A stretch of DNA of 64,000 nt from CAYYKD01 sp964471825 (GTDB lineage: Bacteria > Spirochaetota > GWE2-31-10 > CAYYKD01): positions 62,001-126,000 of the forward strand of contig CAYYKD010000001.1 in NCBI GenBank assembly GCA_964471825.1, given 5' to 3'. Both the position numbers and the translations under genes were made by a program. Shown here piece by piece: positions 8,111-17,673 of this stretch; within the stretch, counting starts at the first letter, position 1, and each line of letters opens with the position of its first letter. The notes under the pieces were generated by a model. That model saw only the letters and a program-made list of their open reading frames with translations, ran no database searches and was not told the DNA's origin.

Positions 8111-8203
8111 AGGCTCTTGCAAAAATCCCTTCTGTTTTTTTCTTGATCTTTTATTTGTTAAACATGCTTCGCAAAAATTCAAAATTTATTTTTGCAAGAG
8201 CCT
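8111..8203. repeat. MITE-like element with 16-bp inverted ends, copy 2
   Basis: AGGCTCTTGCAAAAAT (8111-8126) is perfectly inverted at 8188-8203, spanning 93 bases. The right part (8166-8203) is nearly identical to the whole copy at 1119-1157, so the element looks like that palindrome with an extra outer arm. It lies between plsX and the lipoprotein promoter. There is no coding capacity and no clear target duplication at its ends. Confidence 0.8.
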
Positions 8204-8242
8204 CCATTTTTTATCAATTATCTCAAATTTACTATAAATTAC

Positions 8243-8270
8243 TTGTGTTTTTTTCAGTTTAGTGTATATT
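8243..8270 (+). promoter_or_regulatory. Possible promoter of the lipoprotein gene
   Basis: TTGTGT (8243-8248), 16 bases, TATATT (8265-8270) with TG just before the -10 box. It lies 35 bases upstream of the ATG at 8305 and just after the repeat element. Confidence 0.4.
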
Positions 8271-8304
8271 TATTTAAAATTATTTTAAAAAGGAATCATA
8301 ATAA

Positions 8305-9795
8305 ATGAACAAATCTATCTTTATCTTCCCTAAGGTCTCCTCCTTGTTTTTATTATTAATTTTCTTCAGTTCTTGCGGGTTAGGAGATAATCCTAAGAAT
8401 CAAAATGATTTTAATAAAAAAACTAGTATTTTACCATCCGAATACTATGTAAAATTGCCTGCTTCAATTACAAATTCTACAAGATCTTCTTCAAATATGC
8501 AAAACTATGTAGCATCAATTACCGGAGTTATTGATGATTCTAATAATTTTGATTACTCTATAATCAGATCAGCTATCCAGACCACTGAATGGGATAACAT
8601 ATTGAGAGCTATAGATATTGCTATCATTGATAATATTTGTGAAAATTCTGATCTGACAGATGATGTTATAAGTGCCAGTTCTATTATTGTAACTGATTCT
8701 ATGGTCGAAATAATGAAATCAATTACACCAAACAATATATATAATAACATCTATGATGTAGTTAAAGGAAGGGAATATTTTATTTCTGACTTTGTTTATA
8801 AAAAATCAGATGATCCGATGTATGATAGAGTCTTTGAGTATCTTTATTTAAGAGATTATATTCCTGCCGAGCAAGATCCTGAATATACACCTGACTGGGA
8901 AAGTACTACTAAGTTATACTGGAAAGATGATAAGAGCTTATTTAAATCTTCATATTATTTTTTTAATCAAACTCACTTAAAATTATCAACTAATTATATA
9001 TATGATGGAAACAATAAAAAATCAACATTAAACTATCTACAATCAATGTACTCCTCGGCAGAACTACAAGAATCAAAACAGGATTCTCCTTTTGTTGAGT
9101 TTGCATCACTTACACTTATGGCAAATCCTAGTTCCAATAATAATGGAGTATTCTTTCTAACTGAAAGACATAGAGCTATTATGCTTCATAAATATGAATT
9201 TTACAGATCAACTTCAACGGGTTATTCGGATGACAATGGCGGTATAATAAATAGTGAATGGATTAACTCCTTAGGTGATGACAGCTCAGTTGATATTTTT
9301 AAACATGGATTTGACGGTACCGGAAAAGTAAGTTATTTTTCAGAACTTGTTAATACAGAGTGGGTACCTGGAATTGGTTATGAGAATATTGATGTAGATG
9401 CAGTATTTGATAATTATATAAATAAGTTTGAAGCTGTACAATCAACCATGACAGATGATTCATTAATTTCAGATAACTTTAAACTAGTAAATAGAGAAAA
9501 AGAGCTCTCTTATAATGATGCGAAAATTAACACAAACTATTTTGTATCTTCTTCACTGTACACAGAAAGGGAAGTTGACTATTTAAACAAAGAGGTTGGG
9601 GATCTATCTATTTTTGAGGTGGGTGCAATATTCAAAAAATTAATTGGTGCCGGCAGATGTACGACAGAGGGCAAAATATCACTTCTGATTTTTACTCAAA
9701 ATTTATCTGAGCTTAATGGGACAAGTTGCCATATATACAAAAAAAATAGTGATGGTACTATAGAGTATATAGGTACCACTACCTTCTCCATGTAG
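8305..9795 (+). CDS. Lipoprotein of unknown function
   Basis: 496 residues. A signal peptide of about 30 residues ends in F-F-S-S-C-G, a lipobox, so the mature protein should be lipid-anchored in the envelope. The remainder is polar, rich in Asn, Ser, Asp and Tyr, without internal membrane segments or motifs I recognise. It is a single gene with its own promoter, facing the caspase gene across a shared hairpin. Its base use is visibly more AT-rich than in plsX before it. It could be a surface-exposed or lineage-specific protein; no function is proposed. Confidence 0.75.
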   Translation: MNKSIFIFPKVSSLFLLLIFFSSCGLGDNPKNQNDFNKKTSILPSEYYVKLPASITNSTRSSSNMQNYVASITGVIDDSNNFDYSIIRSAIQTTEWDNILRAIDIAIIDNICENSDLTDDVISASSIIVTDSMVEIMKSITPNNIYNNIYDVVKGREYFISDFVYKKSDDPMYDRVFEYLYLRDYIPAEQDPEYTPDWESTTKLYWKDDKSLFKSSYYFFNQTHLKLSTNYIYDGNNKKSTLNYLQSMYSSAELQESKQDSPFVEFASLTLMANPSSNNNGVFFLTERHRAIMLHKYEFYRSTSTGYSDDNGGIINSEWINSLGDDSSVDIFKHGFDGTGKVSYFSELVNTEWVPGIGYENIDVDAVFDNYINKFEAVQSTMTDDSLISDNFKLVNREKELSYNDAKINTNYFVSSSLYTEREVDYLNKEVGDLSIFEVGAIFKKLIGAGRCTTEGKISLLIFTQNLSELNGTSCHIYKKNSDGTIEYIGTTTFSM

Positions 9796-9820
9796 CGACT
9801 CTGTATAAAATTAACGAAAT

Positions 9821-9894
9821 CGCCTGTACTAAAATTACTGCCGCTTTTAATTTATCTTAAGGGTAATTAAACTTGGTAGTAAAATTTACAGGCG
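9821..9894. terminator. Long imperfect hairpin between convergent genes
   Basis: CGCCTGTA (9821-9828) pairs with TACAGGCG (9887-9894), and the adjoining AAAATTACT and AGTAAAATT tracts extend the pairing imperfectly. It lies exactly between the stops of the lipoprotein gene (+) and the caspase gene (-). There is no strong T-run on either side, so it is a bidirectional terminator candidate only. Confidence 0.4.
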
Positions 9895-12801
9895 CTACTT
9901 CAATCCTATTGGAAAGGGCATACCAAAGATAAATGTTTTTGGGTACTGTTCTTCACCTTTATACTGCTTGGTTATCAGAGGGAAATATTCGTAGAGGTAA
10001 TCATTAAGAGAGTTTACTGTAAGCTCCCCCTTATTATTGAAGGCACCACCCTTTAAACCATCAATTATTGTATAGGTAAATGAACCATGACCGAGAGCTG
10101 TAAACTCCATTGCAAACTGGTCACTTCCTGTTGAGGCAAAGATCATAGTTCCGGAGGCCTTAGAGAGTTTTGCCAGTGCATTCTCCTCTGCGGCCCCCTT
10201 CATCGCAAACTGATCTGCAAATGCACCTGAATTGCAGGCATCAACAAACATAAGCTGCTTAGTTGCCCTTATCTCCTTTAGCTCGCCCCTCATCTCTGTA
10301 CCTGATATAGAATTCCTCTGATTGAATGTAAGATTTGTTAGTTGTACCGTTCCATGAAGAACATAGAAAAACTCATTACCACCATCAGGCAGCTCCAGGG
10401 CTTGACCGTGTCCGGAATAATACAGAATAAAGACATCCTCCGGCCGGATTGCCGACTTTACCTTTATGAATTCAGCGAGTACATTGTCCCGTGTCGCTTT
10501 TTCATCATAGATCTTCGTAACAAATACATTTCCAAACAACTTCTCGGCATATGGAACTAAGGAGGAAACAACCCCTTCAATATCCGCAACACAGTAATTG
10601 AGATTATAGGATGAATTTTTATATTTATTTATCCCGACAGCAATAATATACATATCAGGTTTATTGTTAGTCTTTGGAATGTAACGGTAAGTAACGATAT
10701 CTTCGACCCCCTCGGTACCCTCTAATGAATAGCCGACAACCTTAAGCCGGTTCAGTCCGCTTGATAGCGTAACCTTAAAGCTCCTCTTGTAGGTTAAAAT
10801 ATCCGGTGTATCTACAGTATCTTCTATAATAAGCTTATCATTTGAAAACACCCTTATTCTTGCTATCCCTCCACCCGAGTTAGTTGCTCTGACCTCAATG
10901 TTAACAGAATTTTCGTTAACCGTGTAATCAGCAGTTTCAACAACTGTATTCTTCAAGCCTCTCGAACTGCCTGAACCTGTAAATAGTGAAACGACGGGCG
11001 GTAGTTTAAAGCCTGTGTTGATATCGTTTCTAGCAACCTTACCAATATCCTCACTCAATGCTCTGGATACAATGTCAGGCCTATAGAATGTATCAAAGAA
11101 CTTAGAGGCGGGTAAAAATAACGGCGATTTGCCCGATTCCCTATTCAGATGCCATCCTATAAGTTCACTTGTCCCCCTAAAATCATAATACCCTTCGGGT
11201 GTCCATAGAATCCATTGTTTCTCATCGGGATGAACAAATAGAGCGAGTAATTCCTTTCCATCAGAAACCCTATTCCACCTGATTGTACCGTCATCACAGC
11301 AATACACAAATATTCCCGTGTCCCCAACAATGTTAACAGCCCATGCGTTTCCCGGTACAGGGATCTTCCATATTACAGTGCCATTATCGCTTAATGCATA
11401 GATATACCAATCTGCCCCCAGTATAATTGTTTTACCATCACCTGAAACTGATGCGGATCTATTTGTTTCATATTTTTCCAGGAAATTCAGACTTTCTCCG
11501 TTTAGTTTAGGTTGATATGAATCAAGCCAATCAGTTATTTTAATGTTTTTAACAGAATCCCTTGCTGTATCGTAGATTATTTCAGACTGCCTCAACTCTC
11601 TTCTGACCAGATCAAACTGCATTTGATTTTTTCCAAATGGTCTGAAGGAGACAAGACTTCCGGTTTGATCAACTCCAAAATACTGGTATTGATAATTTCT
11701 AAAACTAATAATCTCACCTGATCTATAATAAACAAAGGTATTCTCCTTTGTAACCCTCGCAATGTCCGGGCGACCGCTGGTCGTTAAGAAGGATCCATCG
11801 CTTAAGGGTTTAATATCCATAATCAATCCTGTTCCTGCGGAAATATCCCTATATCGTGCCCGCCCTTGATTATCCCACCTGCGGATTACACTCCACCATA
11901 TATTTTCTCTCAAGATCAGATGAAATCCGCCTGCATACAGATATCTGCCATCCTGTGACCAGTTGACCATTAGAAACCTATTCTTGTCATCGGCACCTTT
12001 TGTGTTTGGTTCGTATAATAACTCAAGATCAGTTCCACTTAGCACCTGTATCTTTGTTGTATCATCGTGCCCTATAGCGATCCGGCTGGCATCCGGAGAA
12101 AATGCGATTGAGTAAGGTAGACTTCCGCCTGATGATAGGATTTTTTTCTGTTCATTGAAATCGCTGTCGTAGAGTCTTATGTATCCATCATTACACACTG
12201 TAGCAAGCCGCCCATCATTTGAGAACGAGGTATTCTGCACACTCCCATTGTATCCCGGAAGAACCTTTAAAATTTTGCCGGCCCTTATGTCGATAATTAC
12301 CACACCGGAAGTACCTCCGAGGGCGGCGGCAACATAGTTTCCATCGTTTGAGTATTCAAGATCGTTTATAACATTTCCTAAACCCTTAATAACACCTGAC
12401 AGCTCCCCATCAACTGTATTAAAAACATAGATAGCATTATTCTGAGTCTCTCTATAGCTTGTCCAACCCCCTGTAATTATCTTACTGCCGTCAGGAGAGA
12501 TAGCACATGAATATAACTTGCCCTCATTTCCATCCTCAATTGGGACTCTGAGAGTACGGATCAAAGCCCCATTTTCTGCAGACCAAAGTTTTACCGTTTT
12601 ATCATCTGATGATGATACAAAATAGACACCATTTCGATCAACATCAATTCTTCTAATCATAGAAGTATGCATTTCTGTATTAAGCCTTAGTATCGGCTTG
12701 TCCTGAACAGGTATATCTGAGTATATTGGAATGTTTGAACTCATAAAAGTTATTGAAATCAGAACAGACAACATGGTTGTCAAAGTCTTATATTTATTCA
12801 T
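9895..12801 (-). CDS. Exported WD40-repeat caspase-like protease
   Basis: 968 residues. An N-terminal hydrophobic signal (about residues 8-27) points to export. Residues about 45-500 contain repeated beta-propeller (WD40-type) blades, for example D-K-T-V-K-L-W-S-A-E-N-G near residue 67. After a beta-rich linker (about 620-710) comes a caspase/peptidase C14 domain from about 718: the catalytic His is in Y-Y-S-G-H-G (His798) and the Cys in V-D-A-C-N-S-G (Cys856). Bacterial caspase-WD40 proteins (orthocaspases) are known, mostly in cyanobacteria and other complex bacteria; their targets are seldom known. The signal peptide would put this one outside the cytoplasm. It stands alone with its own promoter, next to the Maf gene. 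Confidence 0.88.
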   Translation of the reverse strand: MNKYKTLTTMLSVLISITFMSSNIPIYSDIPVQDKPILRLNTEMHTSMIRRIDVDRNGVYFVSSSDDKTVKLWSAENGALIRTLRVPIEDGNEGKLYSCAISPDGSKIITGGWTSYRETQNNAIYVFNTVDGELSGVIKGLGNVINDLEYSNDGNYVAAALGGTSGVVIIDIRAGKILKVLPGYNGSVQNTSFSNDGRLATVCNDGYIRLYDSDFNEQKKILSSGGSLPYSIAFSPDASRIAIGHDDTTKIQVLSGTDLELLYEPNTKGADDKNRFLMVNWSQDGRYLYAGGFHLILRENIWWSVIRRWDNQGRARYRDISAGTGLIMDIKPLSDGSFLTTSGRPDIARVTKENTFVYYRSGEIISFRNYQYQYFGVDQTGSLVSFRPFGKNQMQFDLVRRELRQSEIIYDTARDSVKNIKITDWLDSYQPKLNGESLNFLEKYETNRSASVSGDGKTIILGADWYIYALSDNGTVIWKIPVPGNAWAVNIVGDTGIFVYCCDDGTIRWNRVSDGKELLALFVHPDEKQWILWTPEGYYDFRGTSELIGWHLNRESGKSPLFLPASKFFDTFYRPDIVSRALSEDIGKVARNDINTGFKLPPVVSLFTGSGSSRGLKNTVVETADYTVNENSVNIEVRATNSGGGIARIRVFSNDKLIIEDTVDTPDILTYKRSFKVTLSSGLNRLKVVGYSLEGTEGVEDIVTYRYIPKTNNKPDMYIIAVGINKYKNSSYNLNYCVADIEGVVSSLVPYAEKLFGNVFVTKIYDEKATRDNVLAEFIKVKSAIRPEDVFILYYSGHGQALELPDGGNEFFYVLHGTVQLTNLTFNQRNSISGTEMRGELKEIRATKQLMFVDACNSGAFADQFAMKGAAEENALAKLSKASGTMIFASTGSDQFAMEFTALGHGSFTYTIIDGLKGGAFNNKGELTVNSLNDYLYEYFPLITKQYKGEEQYPKTFIFGMPFPIGLK

Positions 12802-12850
12802 AAAACCCCCTCACTTTATGATCCACTATAATGGCTCTCATATACACCTC

Positions 12851-12878
12851 ATTTTAGCATTATCGATTCTAATTTCAA
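12851..12878 (-). promoter_or_regulatory. Promoter of the WD40-caspase gene
   Basis: TTGAAA (12878-12873), 16 bases, TAAAAT (12856-12851) with an extended TG before the -10 box, 50 bases upstream of the ATG at 12801, which itself follows a GAGGGGG ribosome site. Confidence 0.45.
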
Positions 12879-12904
12879 ACTATTTCTACTAAGAATATGC
12901 TGTT

Positions 12905-14287
12905 TTAAAGTTTTATTTTATAGGAAGTTATTTTTGAGTCGGATTCTATAGGGACTTGATCAAAACTATCAATCCTTGTAAACCTTACAAATGGCGAATC
13001 TGATAGGGTGTAGACATCCTCAGAGGTTGTGTTTGCCGCATAGTCAGTTAACAGACTGTCAGATGACCAACTCTCTACTGTATTTGAATGTCGGCGGCGA
13101 TAGAGAAGTTTAGTGTATATTAGTTCAGATGTATCAAAGTAATTTCCCCGGACTATACATTCATCAGTGATATATCCATTATTTGAATACACCCTATAGT
13201 TTTTATAACCAAAATCAATCCCTGCTGTAACGATAGGATTTTGCGGGAAGTACCTTTTAAAAAATGATATGATAGAACCGCCGACATTACGGGAATAGCC
13301 TGAGAATACAGGTGTCTTCATCCCGTGGCTCTCTAATTCTGCACAGATCGGATGGTCTGATATTAGTGGTGTTCTTCGCGATGACATTAGCCTGACCCTG
13401 GCTGTTATATCAAATAGCACTCGCCCGTTATACCTAAGACCAAGAAAAGGCAGATTAGAATAGTACTGTGCATCTAATGAAAAAATAAGATCAGGAATAA
13501 TATTATTTCTAAGGAGAATCTTTGCTGAGGTATCAGTTGCAGCAATAAAAAGCCGTTCTCTTGATGATGATATCTCGGCGATGTTATCCTCCAGTGAAGG
13601 ACCGCCACCTGTTACAAGAACTATTTTGTCGTTACAGATCTCAATCTTTGATTGATCAAACCGCCCTTTTTTTACATCAATTAGATTTTTTCTAACAGAT
13701 GCTTCCCAGATTTTATTTAATGATCGAATAGTCTTATTATCCATAATTACCGGATTAACTATATGCTTTATCATTTTGATCAGTTCCAGTGTCTTTGCCG
13801 GATAGAGCCTCTCTAATACCGGATGAGTAACAATTCTATATGTTGTAGCACCGATTAGATAGGGGCTTTGAGCCAGGTCATCAATTGTTCCGACAGTTAG
13901 AGAAGTCCTACCGTTTAAAGAAGTTTTGTCTAACATTTTCATCTGATCACTGTTATTTAAAATCACACTCTTCAACAGAGCCACATCTATCGGCACAACA
14001 AATGTCTTCTTACATAGCCTGACCCTATTATGCAGGTGATAACCCATTCCAAAACCAACCGCAATGATAAGCTCAACTTCACTATAGGGATCAGATTTTG
14101 CTATCTCATTAGACACAGAGTATTTTGAGTTAAGGCAATTATCATCCAGGATAGGCACAGAGTAACCATCCCTGGAAATCTCAAACCTTACTCTATCTAA
14201 TGTCTTACTGCATAGAAGTTTTTCTTTTAAAGTGTCCGTGATAAATGAAAAATCACCTAAAAGATTTGTGTCTTTATCTGAGTTCAA
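12905..14287 (-). CDS. Maf/DUF115 motility-accessory glycosyltransferase-like protein
   Basis: 460 residues, no signal peptide. The central L-V-T-G-G-G-P-S-L-E-D-N-I (about residues 229-241) followed by a run of alternating strands and helices is the DUF115/Maf (MptE-like) core. Maf proteins attach nonulosonic-acid sugars to flagellins in Campylobacter, Aeromonas and others, acting in the cytoplasm. Family length is usually 600 or more, so this is a shorter version. The start is TTG, with AAGGAG six bases upstream; that site lies in the palindrome AAGGAGTACTCCTT. It follows truA by 25 bases. The role here, flagellin glycosylation, is inferred from family only. Confidence 0.75.
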   Translation of the reverse strand: MNSDKDTNLLGDFSFITDTLKEKLLCSKTLDRVRFEISRDGYSVPILDDNCLNSKYSVSNEIAKSDPYSEVELIIAVGFGMGYHLHNRVRLCKKTFVVPIDVALLKSVILNNSDQMKMLDKTSLNGRTSLTVGTIDDLAQSPYLIGATTYRIVTHPVLERLYPAKTLELIKMIKHIVNPVIMDNKTIRSLNKIWEASVRKNLIDVKKGRFDQSKIEICNDKIVLVTGGGPSLEDNIAEISSSRERLFIAATDTSAKILLRNNIIPDLIFSLDAQYYSNLPFLGLRYNGRVLFDITARVRLMSSRRTPLISDHPICAELESHGMKTPVFSGYSRNVGGSIISFFKRYFPQNPIVTAGIDFGYKNYRVYSNNGYITDECIVRGNYFDTSELIYTKLLYRRRHSNTVESWSSDSLLTDYAANTTSEDVYTLSDSPFVRFTRIDSFDQVPIESDSKITSYKIKL

Positions 14288-14312
14288 GGAGTACTCCTTT
14301 TATTAGATCGAG

Positions 14313-15050
14313 TCAATAGATCGAGTCATAAAGAAAGAGACCATGCGGAGCAATTGTTTCATATGCAAGCTCTCTTGATCGCCCCTCCAGGATATTCTTA
14401 ATTGCATCAGGTTTCATCATGCCCTTTCCAGCCATCATCAAAGTCCCAACAATAATTCTAACCATATTGTATAGAAATCCATCGCCTGACAGAATTATCC
14501 TGATTAGATCACCCTCTTTTGTTATCGATATCTCATATATTGTTTTAACTGTATTCTTCGTCTTGGACTTCATATTTGTAAAACTTCGATAATCCATTGT
14601 TCCAATAAGATATGAAGAGGCCTTCTTCATTGCATCTATGTCAAGCGGGGTTTCCTCATGCAGTTCATATTTTCTATTAAATACATCATGAAATGATGAG
14701 TTTCTAATATTATAGAGATATTTTTTTTGCTTTACATTGTATCGAGCGTGAAATTTATCATCGACACTCTCCACAGAGTGAACCAGTATATCAAGAGGCA
14801 GGTATTTGTAGCAATAAGATAGTATTTGATCAGGGTTGATTTGTTTGGTTGTCTTAAAGTTTGCTATCTGATTTAGTGCATGAACACCTGCATCTGTTCT
14901 GCCCGAACCGATTAGACTGATCTCTTCCTCGGTTAGTAGTGACAAAACCTTCTCAATCTTTGCCTGTATTGTATTATCAGTATCTCCAAGCCTCTGCCAG
15001 CCATTATATCTGGATCCGTCATAACTTATCTTCATCTTATAATTAAACAT
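14313..15050 (-). CDS. truA: tRNA pseudouridine(38-40) synthase TruA
   Basis: 245 residues, full length for TruA, which isomerises U38-U40 in the anticodon arm of many tRNAs. The opening K-I-S-Y-D-G-S-R-Y-N-G-W-Q is the family N terminus and G-S-G-R-T-D-A-G-V-H-A contains the catalytic Asp (about residue 53). G-D-G-F-L-Y-N-M-V-R-I-I-V-G-T near residue 190 is the conserved C-terminal motif. It is upstream of the Maf gene on the same strand, possibly co-transcribed. Confidence 0.96.
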   Translation of the reverse strand: MFNYKMKISYDGSRYNGWQRLGDTDNTIQAKIEKVLSLLTEEEISLIGSGRTDAGVHALNQIANFKTTKQINPDQILSYCYKYLPLDILVHSVESVDDKFHARYNVKQKKYLYNIRNSSFHDVFNRKYELHEETPLDIDAMKKASSYLIGTMDYRSFTNMKSKTKNTVKTIYEISITKEGDLIRIILSGDGFLYNMVRIIVGTLMMAGKGMMKPDAIKNILEGRSRELAYETIAPHGLFLYDSIY

Positions 15051-15176
15051 CTATTATCCCACCTTAAGTCTCATGGAAATAACAGTTAATCATTTTATAA
15101 AGGAATAGTCAATATCCGCATTATAAACACAGAAAAAAACTGAAGGGATTTTAGCAAGCACTTTACTAATATTCTT

Positions 15177-17303
15177 TTAATTTTCTATCATTGTAATATT
15201 TGAATTGCTGTCTATATATATCAAATTTTTCACGCCTTTCGATTTAATCATTTGTAAGACATCATCGATCGATTCTTTAATGTTCTCATCTTTGTCTTTT
15301 AACTGATAAAAATCGTAACCGTATCCCAGATATGGCTTTTCATTTTTATATGGCAATCCATCAATCAAAGCAATACCTGTTAATGCAGGGATTAAAAAAG
15401 GGATCGATTTTGCTTCGAGAAGACTCCAGTACGGATTATTTCTTTCAATGTAGATGTAAAGATTTGATTTTTGCTTTAGATTGAATGCATCGGTATAATT
15501 TTTGATAGTCATCAATAAACTATAGCTTGGTAAATTCAACATGCCGTCTCTCTTAACTGACATTGCTTTTATTAACAAAGGTAAACTTTTTTGTTGCAGA
15601 GATTTTTTTATTGAATCCTTAAGTGATATAACACCTACTTTTTCAATTATGCTTTGTTTTAAATTAGAAGAAGTATGATTTAGTGCAAAAATCTCGTTAT
15701 TTATGTTATATATTGAAAAAAACAATGCTAATGCCAACAAAAAAAGATAGATTTGAGAAAATCTTAAACTGCTTCGAGATATTACCATGGTGTTTTTGTC
15801 AACCTGAAATTTTATCAGGCTCTCAAGTTTAAATGACATTGCAATCAATAACGAAAGCGAGAACCATATTTGAAAATCAGAAAAATATCCGGCACTACCC
15901 CCACCAATTTTTAATACCAGGCCAGGTAACAATCCAACAGAAACAAAGATTAATAAGATCTCACAATCAAGAAATGATTTTTTTAACACCACTTCCTTTA
16001 ATGAAACCATTGTAGTTTTTTTTCTGATATACAAATAGAGAATTGATCCAAAGCAGTACATAAGCAAGAAAATAACCGGATTAACAGAGGTGTATCTGCG
16101 GATAAAACTGAATAATTCAAAGACTTTTTCATCAGCTAAAATCCACAACTTATATGTAAAATACGCAGTTAACAAATTAATTAATAGTGCGACTATATTA
16201 ATAAAATCTGTATACATCTTAAGACGAATGAAAACCCATAAAATTACAGGTATCATAATAATCAGAAGTGATATCTTAGATATTCCAATACAAAAAAGCA
16301 GGATAGGAAAAACAATTAGAATTGATATATAATAGAATAGGTTCTTTTTCCTTAGAATAATATTATCATATATAACTACTGAAATACTTAGAAATAGAAA
16401 TGTTAATATTAATGAAATAAGATATGACTCGCTTCGTAAAATTGAGTCCCATCGGAGTGCAGATTTATTGAGTATTAATTTTGGCAATATCCCGGCAAAA
16501 CCGGCAATTAATAACATAAGCATGACAACTATGTTCCTTTTTTTATCAGAATAAAATCGGTCAATTATATTAAATGTAAAAATAAAAAAAGACTTAATAA
16601 ATAGTGGAATAAATAGTATTGGATAAACTACATTATAAAAGAACAAGGCATCACAGTTAATTATATTAGATATCATTGCAAAGAGATAGTGACTTCCAAT
16701 GTGATATTGGAGTGGAACAACTCCATCTAGACCTGTACTCGGTATTCCATATGTTTTAATCATATTCATTATTGAAGAATGAAAAACTGTATCAATATGA
16801 AATTTTCCGAGTGCAATCTTTTCAAGATACAATATATTATGATAATTACCACCCCATATTACAGCTGCCATAAACACACCAAATAAAGTCATGATTAACG
16901 AAACAATCACGGTATAGAAGATGTTTCCATTTGACATATAGTAAAAAAGATAAACAATAATTGGTATGAACGAAATTACAGCGAAGATAGTTAGTATTAT
17001 GTTTAAGATGGGGTTGTTTATATAACCCGCTACAAATAACAGTAAAATAAATATAAATGTAAACAGCCCGGCTTTATTTATATGACTATGCTTTCTTAAT
17101 ATTACTATAGAAAACTCAATGACATTTATTGCAAACAACGAAAGTACAATAGAAACAAGCACCTGTCTAAAATTATCAATATATCCGATTTTCAATTTCA
17201 AATAAATAAAAACGAGAATACAGGCAATTAAACTCGGAAATAAATTTGTCAGAAGTAACCTTTTTTTAAAACTGTCTGGTGAATTATGTTCTAAATTATT
17301 CAT
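15177..17303 (-). CDS. Polytopic membrane protein, possible GT-C type
   Basis: About 708 residues with some 13-15 hydrophobic helices through residue 520 and a soluble C-terminal part (about 540-708). The segment after the fourth helix, H-I-D-T-V-F-H-S-S-I, with a later Y-H-I-G-S-H-Y-L, has the look of the first periplasmic loop of GT-C-fold glycosyltransferases, where an acidic residue binds the metal or lipid-linked sugar; this is a resemblance only. The nearby Maf gene would fit a glycosylation theme. I choose the ATG at 17303 (M-N-N-L-E-H), which has GAGG about six bases upstream, over the ATG at 17315. The gene is AT-rich and stands alone. Confidence 0.7.
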   Translation of the reverse strand: MNNLEHNSPDSFKKRLLLTNLFPSLIACILVFIYLKLKIGYIDNFRQVLVSIVLSLFAINVIEFSIVILRKHSHINKAGLFTFIFILLLFVAGYINNPILNIILTIFAVISFIPIIVYLFYYMSNGNIFYTVIVSLIMTLFGVFMAAVIWGGNYHNILYLEKIALGKFHIDTVFHSSIMNMIKTYGIPSTGLDGVVPLQYHIGSHYLFAMISNIINCDALFFYNVVYPILFIPLFIKSFFIFTFNIIDRFYSDKKRNIVVMLMLLIAGFAGILPKLILNKSALRWDSILRSESYLISLILTFLFLSISVVIYDNIILRKKNLFYYISILIVFPILLFCIGISKISLLIIMIPVILWVFIRLKMYTDFINIVALLINLLTAYFTYKLWILADEKVFELFSFIRRYTSVNPVIFLLMYCFGSILYLYIRKKTTMVSLKEVVLKKSFLDCEILLIFVSVGLLPGLVLKIGGGSAGYFSDFQIWFSLSLLIAMSFKLESLIKFQVDKNTMVISRSSLRFSQIYLFLLALALFFSIYNINNEIFALNHTSSNLKQSIIEKVGVISLKDSIKKSLQQKSLPLLIKAMSVKRDGMLNLPSYSLLMTIKNYTDAFNLKQKSNLYIYIERNNPYWSLLEAKSIPFLIPALTGIALIDGLPYKNEKPYLGYGYDFYQLKDKDENIKESIDDVLQMIKSKGVKNLIYIDSNSNITMIEN

Positions 17304-17673
17304 CTTTAACCTCATAATTTGAAATTTTAATCATAACAGAAACTCAAATATGCTTAGTACTTACTATTATTATTTAATTAATTCAAGCATATATTTTTTT
17401 AAATCAATCCTTTATGCAGCGAAATATAAGTTTTCAGGTCAATATAATTTAATAATTAGATTCTTCATTAACCACATGATTATGATGATTATCTTCATAT
17501 TTTACAAATTCTACATATTCTACATGTAATTTGAAAATAATTGATTATAATAAAATACATATTCTCATTATTCATTAAATTTTAATAAAAATTAAAACTT
17601 TTTGTTTTTTTAATTGATATTTAACAAATTTTTAGTTATAATATTTTTAACATTCATATCAGGTGTAAAATAA
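17304..17673. other. AT-rich divergent intergenic region
   Basis: This 370-base gap separates two divergent genes. It contains the cyclase promoter (17614-17642), a direct repeat of ATTCTACAT (17509-17526) and otherwise AT-rich sequence. I see no RNA gene, no short coding frame worth calling and no clear promoter for the leftward gene. Confidence 0.6.
17614..17642 (+). promoter_or_regulatory. Sigma70 promoter of the cyclase cluster
   Basis: TTGATA (17614-17619), exactly 17 bases, TATAAT (17637-17642), 31 bases before the ATG at 17674. It is one of the best promoter matches in the window and probably drives the cyclase and the overlapping coiled-coil gene. Confidence 0.6.

Noticed and set aside
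8017..8262. 81-codon plus-strand frame after plsX
   Set aside because: It overlaps the plsX end out of frame and its second half is only the translated palindromic repeat.
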